Notes: generated by a model not told the origin, from the sequence alone. DNA of 47,152 bases from Desulfovibrio piger ATCC 29098 (GCF_000156375.1 NZ_DS996359.1:55535-102686), one strand, 5' to 3'. Shown: positions 7,930 through 17,250, counted from the first letter of the stretch. Made by a program: numbers and translations.

Positions 7930-9756
7930 CTAGTCTTCGGCTGCGCGGGCTTCCTGCTGCAGGGCCTGCGAGCGCTTGAGCAGCTGCTCAAGCTGGATGT
8001 CCACACCGATGACGCCCACGATGTTGTCGTCATCGTCCGTCACCGGGCAGGACACGGTGATGACCAGCTTGCCCGTGAACTGGGACTGGTACACGTCCAT
8101 GATGTGCATGTCGCCGGTCTGCATGGGCATCTTAAACCACTCGCGCTGCGAGAAGTCGAAGCCGATGGGCAGGGCCTCGTACTTTTCACGGTAGGCCGGG
8201 TCGGTGATGGCCGCGCACTTGAGGCTGCCCTGGGTATCCGTGAGGTAGAGGTACTGGATGAAGGGGTACTCGCGCGAGAAGCTGTCCAGACGGGCGCAGG
8301 CGTTCTTGCCGAAGTCCCGCAGGTCCGCGTTCTGCGCCAGACGGGCGATGAGATGGGCGGCCAGCTCGTCGGCCAGTTCCTTCATGTGGTCGAACTCGGT
8401 CTCGAACAGTTCCGGCATGTAGCGCTGCACCAGGGCGGCCATCTCGTCGTGCGACAGGTGCGTGGTGCGGCCGGTGTCGTAGATGGCCACGATAGCCTCG
8501 TAGATCTGGCCCACGGCGGGGTGCTTCTTGGAGATCTGCTTGCCCTCGGGCAGCTTGAGGTTGACGTTGATCCAGTAGGCCACCCCGGCACGGCCGGTCT
8601 TGTCGGTGATGATGATGGGCACGGGACGGCCCAGCAGGTGGTTGGTGTCGAAGATGTTGTAGATCTCTTCGTTCTTGGCCAGGCCGTCGGCATGCACGCC
8701 GGCGCTGGTGGCGTTGAAGTCGCGGCCCACGAAGGGATAGTTGTAGGGGATGTTGTAGTGCAGTTCCTTTTCGAAGAACTCGGCCACCTCGCTCAGGATG
8801 GTGGTGTCGGCGGCGGCATCGTCACCGGTAAGCGAGATGTATTCGATGATCAGGGCTTCCAGCGGCGTGTTGCCCGTGCGCTCGCCAAAGCCGAACAGCG
8901 TGCTGTTGACCGCGCCGCAGCCGTTGAGCCAGGCCGTGACGCCGTTGACCAGCACCTTGTGGAAGTCGTTGTGGCCGTGCCATTCCAGCCATTCGCCGGG
9001 CACGCCGGCCTCGTCGGTGAAGGCCCGCACGATGCGCTGCACCGAGCGGGGCAGGGCCGCGCCGGGATAGGGCACGCCGTAGCCCATGGTGTCGCACAGG
9101 CGGATCTTGACCGGCATGCCGCTCTGCTGGCTCAGCTCCATGAGCTTCTGGGCAAAGGGCAGGCAGAAGCCGTAGATGTCGGCGCGGGTGACATCCTCGA
9201 AATGACAGCGCGGGATGATGCCCCATTCCAGGGCCTGCCGGGCCAGGTCCAGATACATGTCCATGGCCTGCTGGCGGGTCTTGCCCAGCTTGAGATAGAT
9301 ATGGTAGTCCGACACGCTGGTCAGCATGCCGGTCTCGTCGAACTCCATGTCCCGGGCCAGCTTGAGGTCTTCCTTGTTGGCGCGGATCCAGGCGGTCACG
9401 CGCGGGAAGCGGTAGCCGCGCGCCCGGCAGACGTCGATGCACTTGCGGTCCTTGGCCGAGTACAGGAAGAACTCCGACGCCGTGATGAGGCCCGTCTTGC
9501 CGCCCATGCGGTGCAGGAAGTCGAACATCTTGGCCACCTGCTTGACCGTATACGGCGGCCGGGCCTGCTGGCCGTCACGGAAGGTGGTGTCCGTGATGCG
9601 CATCTGTTCGGCAGGACGCGGGGCAAGAAGCACCTCGTCGAAAGTCGTGCGACAGATGCTGGTGTAAGGAAAAAGCTCGCGGTACAGCTGGGGCTGTTCC
9701 CGTTCCTGAAGCGAAAGCGGGCGAACGCTGCCCGTCTGATGGATGATGCTGCTCAT
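7930..9756 (-). CDS. Re-citrate synthase-like enzyme with C-terminal Cache-like domain
   Basis: This 608-residue protein belongs to the HMG-CoA lyase-like TIM-barrel family (isopropylmalate, homocitrate and Re-citrate synthases). Barrel motifs are DTTFRDGQ (56-63), HGHND (260-264) and GFGERTGN (289-296). Desulfovibrio and Clostridium kluyveri use Re-citrate synthases of this kind to make citrate from acetyl-CoA and oxaloacetate; the icd gene downstream fits that role. Residues ~460-595 form a second domain (YLYLTDTQG, DFSQREWFK, VSCPVTDDDDNIVGVIGVD) resembling a Cache/PDC sensor fold, unusual on a soluble enzyme. The ATG at 9756 has GGAG five bases upstream. An alternative is a homocitrate or isopropylmalate synthase; no leu or nif genes are nearby. 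Confidence 0.82.
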   Translation of the reverse strand: MSSIIHQTGSVRPLSLQEREQPQLYRELFPYTSICRTTFDEVLLAPRPAEQMRITDTTFRDGQQARPPYTVKQVAKMFDFLHRMGGKTGLITASEFFLYSAKDRKCIDVCRARGYRFPRVTAWIRANKEDLKLARDMEFDETGMLTSVSDYHIYLKLGKTRQQAMDMYLDLARQALEWGIIPRCHFEDVTRADIYGFCLPFAQKLMELSQQSGMPVKIRLCDTMGYGVPYPGAALPRSVQRIVRAFTDEAGVPGEWLEWHGHNDFHKVLVNGVTAWLNGCGAVNSTLFGFGERTGNTPLEALIIEYISLTGDDAAADTTILSEVAEFFEKELHYNIPYNYPFVGRDFNATSAGVHADGLAKNEEIYNIFDTNHLLGRPVPIIITDKTGRAGVAYWINVNLKLPEGKQISKKHPAVGQIYEAIVAIYDTGRTTHLSHDEMAALVQRYMPELFETEFDHMKELADELAAHLIARLAQNADLRDFGKNACARLDSFSREYPFIQYLYLTDTQGSLKCAAITDPAYREKYEALPIGFDFSQREWFKMPMQTGDMHIMDVYQSQFTGKLVITVSCPVTDDDDNIVGVIGVDIQLEQLLKRSQALQQEARAAED

Positions 9757-9796
9757 GGAACTCCGTCCGGCCTGAAAAGTGACGTACAAGGTAAGG

Positions 9797-9825
9797 AACA
9801 TACCCTGTTAGCGACGGCGCGTCAA
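9797..9825 (-). promoter_or_regulatory. Promoter of the Re-citrate synthase gene
   Basis: On the minus strand, TTGACG (9825-9820), a 17-base spacer and TATGTT (9802-9797) lie 41 bases before the ATG at 9756. Confidence 0.55.
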
Positions 9826-9952
9826 AGGGCCGGCTGGACGGCGCTCCGGCCTTCGGACGCATCAGGGGACATGCCGCCGGGACTTGCCAGAACAGGCAAA
9901 ATGACGGATTGTACCGCCTATCGGAGCCCATCCTCCGGTTGAAGGAGCTTTT

Positions 9953-12082
9953 ATGTCGGTTTGTGTGCAGTACCCCTCGGCGGGCTGCATTGTGGAATAT
10001 CTTGAAGGCAATGCCATCCAGATCGCGCTGGTCACCGAAGAATCCGGCGGCAAACTGCGTCTTTTGCTGCCCAACCGGCGCGAGACGCGTCTCACCACGT
10101 CGCGCCTGCTGCCCTGGGCCGGGCCCGCGCTGGGCTCCGTGCCCGGCAAGGACGAATCCGCCCGCGTGCTGGAACAGCACCGCGCCCGCCGCGAAGAACT
10201 GGCCGCGGCCCTGCCCGTGCTGGAACTGTGGGAGATGAGCCAGGGCGAAGTGCCGGAAGCCTCGGCCCAGTGGTTCGCCGAACTGGCCGGTCAGGCCGGG
10301 GACGCCGACAGCGTCGCCGCCTGCGGGCGTGCCCTGCTGGCCTGCAAGAGCCACTTCCGCTTCCAGCCGCCCGTCTTCCAGATCTTTTCCGCTGAGATGG
10401 TGGAGAAACGCCTCAAGGAACAGCAGGAACGCGCCGCCCGCGAGGCCCTGGTGCTGGGCGGCAACAGCTTTTTCCGCCTGCTCTGGGACGTGGCCTGCAA
10501 AAAACGCGCGCTGCCGCCCCAGCCCGGCGAGGACACCCGGGGCATCTCCGAATGGCCGGCCCCCGAAGTGGCCGAACGCCTGAAGCAGATCCTGTTCGCC
10601 CGCATGGCCGACCCCGAGAGCCAGGAATACGACGAATTGTGGCGCATGCTCTCCAAGGGCCTGCCCGACGTGCCGCATCTGCCCGTGCAGCTGCTCATGG
10701 CCTGGGAGCAGGTGCCCGCCCATTACAATTTCTGGTATGACCGCGCGGGCTACGCCCCCGGCGACGACTGGTGGCAGCCCCTGGCCCCGGCCGTGGAGGC
10801 CCTGCAGCAGGCCGCCCGCGAGGTGGAACTGCCCGTCTGCGGCCTGCCCTTCATCAGTATCGACAGCGCCACCACCCGCGACGTGGACGACGCGTTCCAC
10901 ATCCTGCCCACGGACGACGGCGGCTTCGACCTGACCCTGGCCCTGGCCTGCCCGGCCGCCTGCTGGCCTTTCGGCGAGGCCCTGGACAAGGCCGTGTTCC
11001 GTCGCGGCACCAGCATCTACCTGCCCGAAGGCGACAGCCACATGATGCCCGAGGCCCTGGGCACGGACGCCTTCTCCCTGCTGGCCGGCCAGGACCGCCC
11101 GGCCTTCTGCGTGCGGACGCGCATCTCGGCCGCGGGCGAGATCCTTTCCTGCGAGCCCTGGGCCGCGCGGGTGCGCCTGGCCGCCAACCTGACCTACGAC
11201 GACACCCAGGCCGTCCTCGACGCCCTGGCCGCCGGTGAGGCCCCGCAGGCGGACAATCCCGCCGCGCCCTGGGCCACCATGCTGGCCTGCGGCAACGACT
11301 TTGCCCGCGTCTGGCAAAAGGCCCGCATCGCGCGCGGGGCCGTCATCATGGACCGGCCCGAACCGTCCATCGTGCTGGAAGGCCAAGGCGCGCAGACGCG
11401 CGTGTCCATCGAGCCCGGCCACGAGACCCCGGACTCCCAGCCGCTGGTGGCCGAGATGATGATCCTGGCCAGCGCCGCCGTGGCCCAGTGGGCCGCGGAA
11501 CGCGAGATCCCCATGCTGCACCGCACCCAGGACGTGGCCCTGCCCAAGGAATACGCCGGTGTCTGGAAGGAGCCCCAGGACATGACGCGCATCATGCGCG
11601 CCCTGATCCCTTCCAGCCTCGAAGTGCAGGCCCGGCCGCACGCCGCCCTGGGCCTGGCGCGCTACACGCCCATGACCTCGCCCCTGCGCCGCTATCCCGA
11701 CCTCATCAACGAGGCCCAGCTGCTGCACTGGCTCACCCACGGCACGCCCCGCTGGGACAGCGAGGCCCTGTCCACCCTGTTGGTCAGCCTCAATGCCGTG
11801 CTGGACGCCGCCGGACAGGTGCAGCGTTTCCGCCCGCGTTACTGGAAGCTGCTCTACTTCCGCCAGCAGGGCGACAAGGTCTGGTGGGACGGCGTGGTCA
11901 CCGAAGAGAACGACATGTTCGTCAATGTGAGCCTGCCCGCACAGGGCATGTACGTGCGCGGCAAGCGCCGCATGTTCGACGAACGTACCTGCCCCGGCAT
12001 GGCCGTGCAGGTGCGCATCGGCCGCGTGCACCCGCTGTATAACGAGATCCAGATCCTCGAGGCCGTCAGCATGGACGGCTGA
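9953..12082 (+). CDS. RNase II/RNase R-family (RNB domain) exoribonuclease
   Basis: This 709-residue protein carries the RNB catalytic signature FISIDSATTRDVDDAF, with Asp304, 310, 312 and 313 in exactly the 6-2-1 spacing of the metal-binding aspartates of RNase II. The end of the RNB domain is marked by ARYTPMTSPLRRYPDLIN (~565-582). These enzymes degrade RNA 3' to 5' in the cytoplasm. The ~290 residues before RNB do not show obvious cold-shock domains and look helical, so it is a divergent member rather than a canonical rnr or rnb product. A short beta-rich S1-like end may follow (VWWDGVVTEENDMFVNVSL). AAGGAG lies six bases before the ATG. It is divergent from the citrate synthase gene. Confidence 0.85.
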   Translation: MSVCVQYPSAGCIVEYLEGNAIQIALVTEESGGKLRLLLPNRRETRLTTSRLLPWAGPALGSVPGKDESARVLEQHRARREELAAALPVLELWEMSQGEVPEASAQWFAELAGQAGDADSVAACGRALLACKSHFRFQPPVFQIFSAEMVEKRLKEQQERAAREALVLGGNSFFRLLWDVACKKRALPPQPGEDTRGISEWPAPEVAERLKQILFARMADPESQEYDELWRMLSKGLPDVPHLPVQLLMAWEQVPAHYNFWYDRAGYAPGDDWWQPLAPAVEALQQAAREVELPVCGLPFISIDSATTRDVDDAFHILPTDDGGFDLTLALACPAACWPFGEALDKAVFRRGTSIYLPEGDSHMMPEALGTDAFSLLAGQDRPAFCVRTRISAAGEILSCEPWAARVRLAANLTYDDTQAVLDALAAGEAPQADNPAAPWATMLACGNDFARVWQKARIARGAVIMDRPEPSIVLEGQGAQTRVSIEPGHETPDSQPLVAEMMILASAAVAQWAAEREIPMLHRTQDVALPKEYAGVWKEPQDMTRIMRALIPSSLEVQARPHAALGLARYTPMTSPLRRYPDLINEAQLLHWLTHGTPRWDSEALSTLLVSLNAVLDAAGQVQRFRPRYWKLLYFRQQGDKVWWDGVVTEENDMFVNVSLPAQGMYVRGKRRMFDERTCPGMAVQVRIGRVHPLYNEIQILEAVSMDG

Positions 12083-12121
12083 TGCCGGGGGCCTGGGGAT
12101 ATGTTTCCGGGGGATGATCCG

Positions 12122-12211
12122 TGCTGAGGGGAGGTGTGACCCCTCTGCTGGCGCGAGAGGTGTCCCCCCTCCCCTTAAACTCCCCACCCCCTCCCCAGCG
12201 CGCTTTGCTTC
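12122..12211 (+). repeat. Dispersed hairpin element, type A, copy 1
   Basis: A long inverted repeat (12125-12177) with inner sequence CTGCTGGCGCGAG is followed by a C-rich tail ending AGCGCGCTTTGCTT. It lies 40 bases after the RNB gene stop. Confidence 0.8.
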
Positions 12212-12301
12212 GGAGGGTGAGGATAAAAACTGGCAGAGACGACAACGCCATGGCAGCCGCTGTGGCGGGGCAAGGACAGCCCCGGTTCAAGGAGGAGGAA
12301 T

Positions 12302-12895
12302 ATGACGGCCTTTTTGTGTATCGTTCTGGGTTATGTGCTGGGTTCCGCCCCGTGGGGGCTGGTCATCGCCCGCACCTTCTGCGGCATCGATCCCCGCAAT
12401 GACGGCAGCCGCAACACCGGCGCCACCAACGTGGCCCGTCTGTGTGGTTTCCGCTGGGGCGTGCTGACCCTGGCCTGTGACCTGGGCAAGGGCGCCCTGC
12501 CCGTGGCCCTGGCCCTGTGGCTGGGCCTTTCGCCTCTGCTGGTGACCTGCGTGGCCCTGGCCTGCGTGCTGGGCCATGTGTTCTCCTGCTTCATGGGCTT
12601 CCGCGGCGGCAAGGCCGTGGCCACCAGCATCGGCGTGTTCCTGCCGCTGGCCTTCTTCCCCCTGCTCTTCTCCTGCGCGGCCTGCGTGCTGGTCATCTGG
12701 CGCAGCGGCTTCGTCTCGCTGGGCTCCCTGACCCTGGTCACGGTGCTGCCCTTCGCCCTGCTGGCCGCCACCAAGTACGCCTGGGTGCCCCTGTCGCTGT
12801 GCATCTGGGCCCTGGTGGTCTGGAAGCACAAGGAAAACATCGCCCGCCTGCGCGCCGGCACCGAAAAGAGCTGGCTCAAGAGCCGCCAGAAGTAA
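12302..12895 (+). CDS. plsY: Acyl-phosphate:glycerol-3-phosphate acyltransferase PlsY
   Basis: This 197-residue integral membrane protein catalyses the first acylation of glycerol-3-phosphate, using acyl-phosphate, in phospholipid synthesis. The three PlsY motifs are visible: GSAPWGLVIAR near the start, the conserved GSRNTGATNVAR, and GHVFSCFMGFRGGKAVAT in the third cytoplasmic loop, with five hydrophobic helices between and around them. Length is normal (about 200). AGGAGG is placed just before the ATG. It has its own strong terminator (12913-12950) and follows the RNB gene after a type A hairpin element. Confidence 0.96.
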   Translation: MTAFLCIVLGYVLGSAPWGLVIARTFCGIDPRNDGSRNTGATNVARLCGFRWGVLTLACDLGKGALPVALALWLGLSPLLVTCVALACVLGHVFSCFMGFRGGKAVATSIGVFLPLAFFPLLFSCAACVLVIWRSGFVSLGSLTLVTVLPFALLAATKYAWVPLSLCIWALVVWKHKENIARLRAGTEKSWLKSRQK

Positions 12896-12912
12896 CATCC
12901 CCCAAAAATGAC

Positions 12913-12950
12913 CAAAGGCCTCTCCTCCATGCGGAGGAGAGGCCTTTTTT
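12913..12950. terminator. Bidirectional terminator of plsY and the NERD-helicase gene
   Basis: A stem AAAGGCCTCTCCTCC / GGAGGAGAGGCCTTT with loop ATGC and flanking A and T runs lies between the two convergent genes. Confidence 0.85.
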
Positions 12951-14930
12951 CTACTGCATAGATTCTTGATTCATTTTTTCAAAGAAATCTAAATAAGGAC
13001 TGCCATGTTCAATATAAACCACCAAATTAACCGATGCTCTTGTAATCGCTGTATATATTATTTCCAATGAGTCATCTTTATTAAAGATACAAAATATATT
13101 TTTATTTTCCATCCCTTTAAAACTTTGTATTGTCGAAATTTTGATAACCCCACTATTAAGATTAAAACCATATTTTTTGGCCCGCTCCATATGCAGCAGA
13201 TTAACTTTTCTTTCCATCTCGCTGCGGCATCCCATCATATCTATACGACGTTTTTCACTTTTTGTTATAAACGTCGTTAGCACCTTCTCCCTAGTGCTAA
13301 AAAATTCTTCGATTTCCTCTAAGATCTTCTTTTGAGAAGATAATATAGTTGTATCATTAGGAATAAACTTATATTGCCGCATCATTTTATCGATATCCTC
13401 TGCAATCCAACCGACATCATCGATATTATATACATTACACCTAAATATGTCAGACGTGAGTATTCCTATACTATCATCAAAAAATTCAATATTTTTATAC
13501 TTATTTAATAAAAATACTTTCTGAAATTTATAAAACATAGATGGTAAAAATCTATTCTTGGAACGCAAACTTTTTGTCATTGCAAACCATCTTCCAAAAC
13601 CATCTATACGTGGAAATAAAAAATCATCTGCTGGTGGCGGGCTTTTGTCCTCAAGTAAATTTCCTTCGCAAAGGGAGACTTCTCTATTATATATATTTTG
13701 ACAAAAATCTCCCCACAATACCATTTCGCCATCTTTTGCCAAAAAATAATCTCGAATTATATAGATCCATTCTTTCTCATAATCTTGTATTTCATCGATA
13801 AATATAGAATCATATTTTTCAATTTCGCAGCCCTTAAAAATATTTCGTTTTATATATAAATTAGGATCATACAGCCCCTCATCGGGCTCTATACCATACT
13901 CATTAAGCTTGCTTACAAAAAAGTGGTGATAATTGGATATTTCGATTCTATTAACGTCAATTTCATTGTTATATAAATGATAATTGAGATAACTCAATCT
14001 ATCACGAATAAGATTTCTCAATGTTAAGTTAAAGGTTAGAATAAGTACATTTTTATGCTGGGAGTAAGCATCTAGAGCGCGCGCCCCCAATATCATGCTT
14101 TTTCCACACCCAGATACTCCCCTGATTCTTTTACGCTCCCCCTTAATACTTTTTATATATTTTTTCTGCTCCTTAGTGAATTCTATAGGAATCCCTTGTT
14201 TACCAGTCCACTCTGAAGGAGATAGTCTACGTTTAAAATCATTATATATACTATCATCAAACAATACATCATATTTACTACCGACTTTGAGCACCTTTCT
14301 TATAAATTTATCGACGTTTTCCCTACAAAATGACATATAAAAATCTCTTTCAAGCTTATACTGCTTACTTTTTAAAAAAATATATCTATTTTCATATTCC
14401 TGTTGACACTTCTCATCACACCCCATATTTCTTCTATCTTTATTTAATACTGCCATATCATTGCGGACAGTTTCAAAAGCGAAAGAGTATATCTGGTTTA
14501 AATCCTTTACAGTAGCGTTATGGAAATAAACAAATGGCGATATTATTTTATAAAAATTTTTATTTATAATATTTTGATATCCAAGAGACGGTATATGTAG
14601 ATTATAAATGTTATTTTTATAATGAAAAACTTGAGCCATTGGAGATTTTATTTTAACTTCTTTCCCTGCACTATTATGTATAAACCATTTGTTATTGGCA
14701 TCAATATTATAAGAAGAAAGATTCCAATCCTTTACTTCTACAATAATTACACAACACCCCTTTTTCAATATTACGATATCAGGACGATCCCCATCCAAAA
14801 AAGGATTAAAAAATATCTCATAATCACTCGACAAATTCGACGCTAGGCATTCAAGAATATAAAACTCACCTTCAGTCGCAGGTGTTCTTAAGCGAGAAAT
14901 AGTTGTAAAATCTGGGAAAACAGTTGCCAT
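12951..14930 (-). CDS. NERD nuclease-domain / UvrD-type helicase fusion protein
   Basis: This 659-residue protein starts with a NERD (PD-(D/E)XK-like) nuclease domain: EGEFYILECL (20-29), Asp51 in RPDIVI and the pair Glu65-x-Lys67 (VEVKDW). A superfamily 1 helicase follows: Q-motif-like FTKEQ (251-255), Walker A GVSGCGKS (271-278), Walker B FIDEIQD (377-383), LWGDFCQNIY, STIQSFKGMENK and the C-terminal YTAITRASVNLVVY. Fusions of this kind are thought to process DNA and several take part in anti-phage defence. The gene is strongly AT-rich among GC-rich neighbours, stands alone and has no partner gene, so it is a probable acquired single-gene module. Defence is inference; nuclease-helicase architecture is directly visible. 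Confidence 0.85.
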   Translation of the reverse strand: MATVFPDFTTISRLRTPATEGEFYILECLASNLSSDYEIFFNPFLDGDRPDIVILKKGCCVIIVEVKDWNLSSYNIDANNKWFIHNSAGKEVKIKSPMAQVFHYKNNIYNLHIPSLGYQNIINKNFYKIISPFVYFHNATVKDLNQIYSFAFETVRNDMAVLNKDRRNMGCDEKCQQEYENRYIFLKSKQYKLERDFYMSFCRENVDKFIRKVLKVGSKYDVLFDDSIYNDFKRRLSPSEWTGKQGIPIEFTKEQKKYIKSIKGERKRIRGVSGCGKSMILGARALDAYSQHKNVLILTFNLTLRNLIRDRLSYLNYHLYNNEIDVNRIEISNYHHFFVSKLNEYGIEPDEGLYDPNLYIKRNIFKGCEIEKYDSIFIDEIQDYEKEWIYIIRDYFLAKDGEMVLWGDFCQNIYNREVSLCEGNLLEDKSPPPADDFLFPRIDGFGRWFAMTKSLRSKNRFLPSMFYKFQKVFLLNKYKNIEFFDDSIGILTSDIFRCNVYNIDDVGWIAEDIDKMMRQYKFIPNDTTILSSQKKILEEIEEFFSTREKVLTTFITKSEKRRIDMMGCRSEMERKVNLLHMERAKKYGFNLNSGVIKISTIQSFKGMENKNIFCIFNKDDSLEIIYTAITRASVNLVVYIEHGSPYLDFFEKMNQESMQ

Positions 14931-14938
14931 AAGCCCCC

Positions 14939-15051
14939 CAAACTAAAGTAACTATTTAAAATAGCTACTATTATGTATTTTTCAATTTAAATTACAAACC
15001 AATATCTTGTCAGTTTTTTACCTAAATAAAATAAACCTATCAAACTAAAGT
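14939..15051 (-). promoter_or_regulatory. Upstream region of the NERD-helicase gene with an 11-base direct repeat
   Basis: CAAACTAAAGT occurs at 14939-14949 and again, identically and in the same orientation, at 15041-15051. One copy abuts the ribosome-binding region of the gene, the other lies 102 bases further upstream. They may be regulator-binding sites or traces of the island's insertion. Confidence 0.35.
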
Positions 15052-15150
15052 GCACTAGGGAAGAGGTACTTTTCACGCGGGTGCCAACACCAAAAAGGCG
15101 GCCGTGGATCGTGCCATCGCACGAAGCCACGACCGCCATTTTCTTCCCCA

Positions 15151-15237
15151 TAATAAAGCGCGCTGGGGAGGGGGTGGGGAGTTTGAGGGGAGGGGGGACC
15201 CCTCTGCTAGCGCGAGAGGGGTCCCCCCTCCCCTCAA
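15151..15237 (-). repeat. Dispersed hairpin element, type A, copy 2
   Basis: Inverted orientation: the tail (AATAAAGCGCGCTGGGG) comes first and the inverted repeat follows (15184-15236) with inner CTGCTAGCGCGAG. It ends 13 bases beyond the AsmA-like gene's stop and may serve as its terminator. Confidence 0.85.
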
Positions 15238-15249
15238 GTCATCCCGTCC

Positions 15250-17250
15250 CTAGCGTCCTAACAGCCCCCGGATGGCGCCGCCGGCGTCACGCACGGCACC
15301 GCCGATGCTGCTGCCGGCGTCACGGGCCGTATCGCCAGCCGCGCTGCCCGCCTTCTTGCCGCCCTCCAGCAGGTTGTTGCCGAGGCCCTTGACCGCGTCC
15401 AGAGCGAACCTGGAGTCCAGCGAGAACGAGAGGTTGTCGAAGGGGCCTTCGTAGTTCACGGGGATGTTCAGGCCCAGCGTGGTGATGGTGGCCGTGCCCT
15501 TGAGATGCTGGCGCGGCAGACTGGCGTGGGCCTGGCCCTTGGCCTGGAGCTTGGGCGAGGTGGCCGTCATGGGCGCCAGGTCGGCTTCGCCCTTGCGCAG
15601 CACGAAGGGCACATGCACCTGCTCGAAGGTATCGGAAACGGCCCCCTTGAGGCCGGGCACCGAATGCAGCAGGGAGGTCAGGGCCGGGATGTGCATGTTG
15701 CGCAGCCGCAGATCGCCCGAACCGGACAGAGCGGCCATCAGGGCATCGGTACTTGTGCCGCTCGTGGTGCAGGAGGCCTTGAGGGCCGCCAGACCTTCCA
15801 CGGAGCGGGGCTTTTCCAGAGATTCCTGCAAGGGGCCCAGGGCCACTTCGGCCGCATCCAGATCCAGCGCATACTTGTGGGACCGGAGCTCAGCCCGGCC
15901 GCCGGCGGACAGGCGGCCGCCGCTTTCCAGCACGCCCTGGAAGGAGGTCAGGCGGTAATCGCCCTTGCTGCCGCTCAGGGCCAGGGAGATGTCACGCAGA
16001 TGCATCTTCTTCCAGCCCAGGGACGACATGGCCAGCCGCAGATTGATCGTGGGCCAGCTGGTGGCGTCCTCCTTGTCCGCGGCCGCCACGGCCTTGCCTT
16101 CCCTGGCCTTGGCCGCTCCCGCATCCTTGCCGCTTTCGGGCAGGGGCAGATATTCGTCCAGTTGCAGCTTGCCCAGGCTCAGGGAGCCTTCCATGGCGAG
16201 CACGTCCCGGAAGTGCAGGCGCAGTTCCGCCCGCAGGGGCGTGGCGTCCAGCTTGCCCTTGCACTGGGAAAGCGCCAGCGTGTCACCTTCCCAGGCCACG
16301 GAGCCCTTGAACAGCAGGGCATCCTGCGCATGGGGCTTCAGTTCCACGCCCAGGGCCGAGGCCAGCTTGCGCGGCGAGCCTTCCAGCAGGGCCGAACCCG
16401 TGAAGGTCGGGCCGTCCAGGCCCAGCGTGCCCGTGAGCCCCACGCGGCCGTGCGGCACGGAAAGGCTCAGGCGTGACAGATGCAGCTGCCGGGCCGCCGT
16501 ATCCAGCGAGGCATCGCCCTGCAATTGCACGGGCCCGAGGCCCGCGGGCAGAAGGCCCCGGCGGGAAGGTGTGATGGTCAGGGAAAGGTTCTGCACACGC
16601 GGGGCCATGCCGAAGAGCCCGGCCTGGGCATCCAGGGCCAGGGTCCCGGCCAGCGTGCGTCCGGCGGTGAGCAGATCGTAGGTGAAATCGCAGCGCAGGA
16701 CGGCGTCCTGGCCGTTGCGCAGGTTCTCCACGGAAAGATTGATGTCGCGCAGGTCGTAGCGCTCGCCGCCCTTCTCCACATGCAGGCTGCCCTTGCTCAG
16801 GGTCAGGCGGCCCAGCTCCAGCGGCAGGAGAACCTCGCTGCCGGGCTTGTTGCCGGCAACCTTGCCGGAGGCCACACCCGCAGGCGCGGCGGCCTTGCCT
16901 TCAGGCAGCAGCAGGCTCAGCGAGGGGCTATCCAGACGAACTTCCCCGATGACCAGCTCGCCGTGCAGCAGCGGTTCCAGCTCCAGATGGGCCTCGCCGC
17001 CCCTGGCCGTGAAGCGCATGCCCTGCCCGTCCTGCACGCCGTCCCAGCTGACGGAAGCGAATTTGGCACCGGGGGGCAGCAGGGAAAGCTCGGGCGGACT
17101 GGCGAAGCGCACGGGCGTGCCTGTGGCTTTTTCCACCGCGGCCGAGATCTGGCCGCTGATGAATTCCGTATCCAGCTGGCTGATCACGATGGCCAGTACC
17201 GCCGCCAGTACCAGAACGATACCTCCGATCCAGCAAAGTACGCGCTTCAT
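15250..17250 (-). CDS. AsmA-family protein
   Basis: This 666-residue protein has a single N-terminal membrane anchor (residues ~5-25) and a long periplasmic part rich in beta-strands, the AsmA pattern. Start MKRVLCWIGGIVLVLAAVL, then QISAAVEKATGTPVRF and LSLLPPGAKFASVSW agree with the AsmA N-terminal domain, and the later NLSLTITPSRRG and LKASCTTSGTS segments with its C-terminal domain. AsmA-like proteins are linked to lipid transport and outer-membrane assembly. The last ~45 residues are a low-complexity Gly/Ala/Asp tail (KKAGSAAGDTARDAG). GGAGG precedes the ATG by five bases. It lies downstream of rpsA, separated by a terminator. Confidence 0.85.
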   Translation of the reverse strand: MKRVLCWIGGIVLVLAAVLAIVISQLDTEFISGQISAAVEKATGTPVRFASPPELSLLPPGAKFASVSWDGVQDGQGMRFTARGGEAHLELEPLLHGELVIGEVRLDSPSLSLLLPEGKAAAPAGVASGKVAGNKPGSEVLLPLELGRLTLSKGSLHVEKGGERYDLRDINLSVENLRNGQDAVLRCDFTYDLLTAGRTLAGTLALDAQAGLFGMAPRVQNLSLTITPSRRGLLPAGLGPVQLQGDASLDTAARQLHLSRLSLSVPHGRVGLTGTLGLDGPTFTGSALLEGSPRKLASALGVELKPHAQDALLFKGSVAWEGDTLALSQCKGKLDATPLRAELRLHFRDVLAMEGSLSLGKLQLDEYLPLPESGKDAGAAKAREGKAVAAADKEDATSWPTINLRLAMSSLGWKKMHLRDISLALSGSKGDYRLTSFQGVLESGGRLSAGGRAELRSHKYALDLDAAEVALGPLQESLEKPRSVEGLAALKASCTTSGTSTDALMAALSGSGDLRLRNMHIPALTSLLHSVPGLKGAVSDTFEQVHVPFVLRKGEADLAPMTATSPKLQAKGQAHASLPRQHLKGTATITTLGLNIPVNYEGPFDNLSFSLDSRFALDAVKGLGNNLLEGGKKAGSAAGDTARDAGSSIGGAVRDAGGAIRGLLGR

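Larger units (their letters stand above)
12951..15055. other. AT-rich accessory island 2
   Basis: Composition turns AT-rich directly after the plsY terminator and returns to GC-rich at about 15055. The island holds only the NERD-helicase gene and its ~120-base upstream region. It shows no integrase, transposase or obvious target duplication. Confidence 0.6.

Noticed and set aside
9575..12187. 870-codon minus-strand frame opposite the RNB gene
   Set aside because: A GC-rich antisense shadow: no ribosome-binding site, Gly/His/Ala-rich with no family motif, while the plus strand has a full RNB signature.
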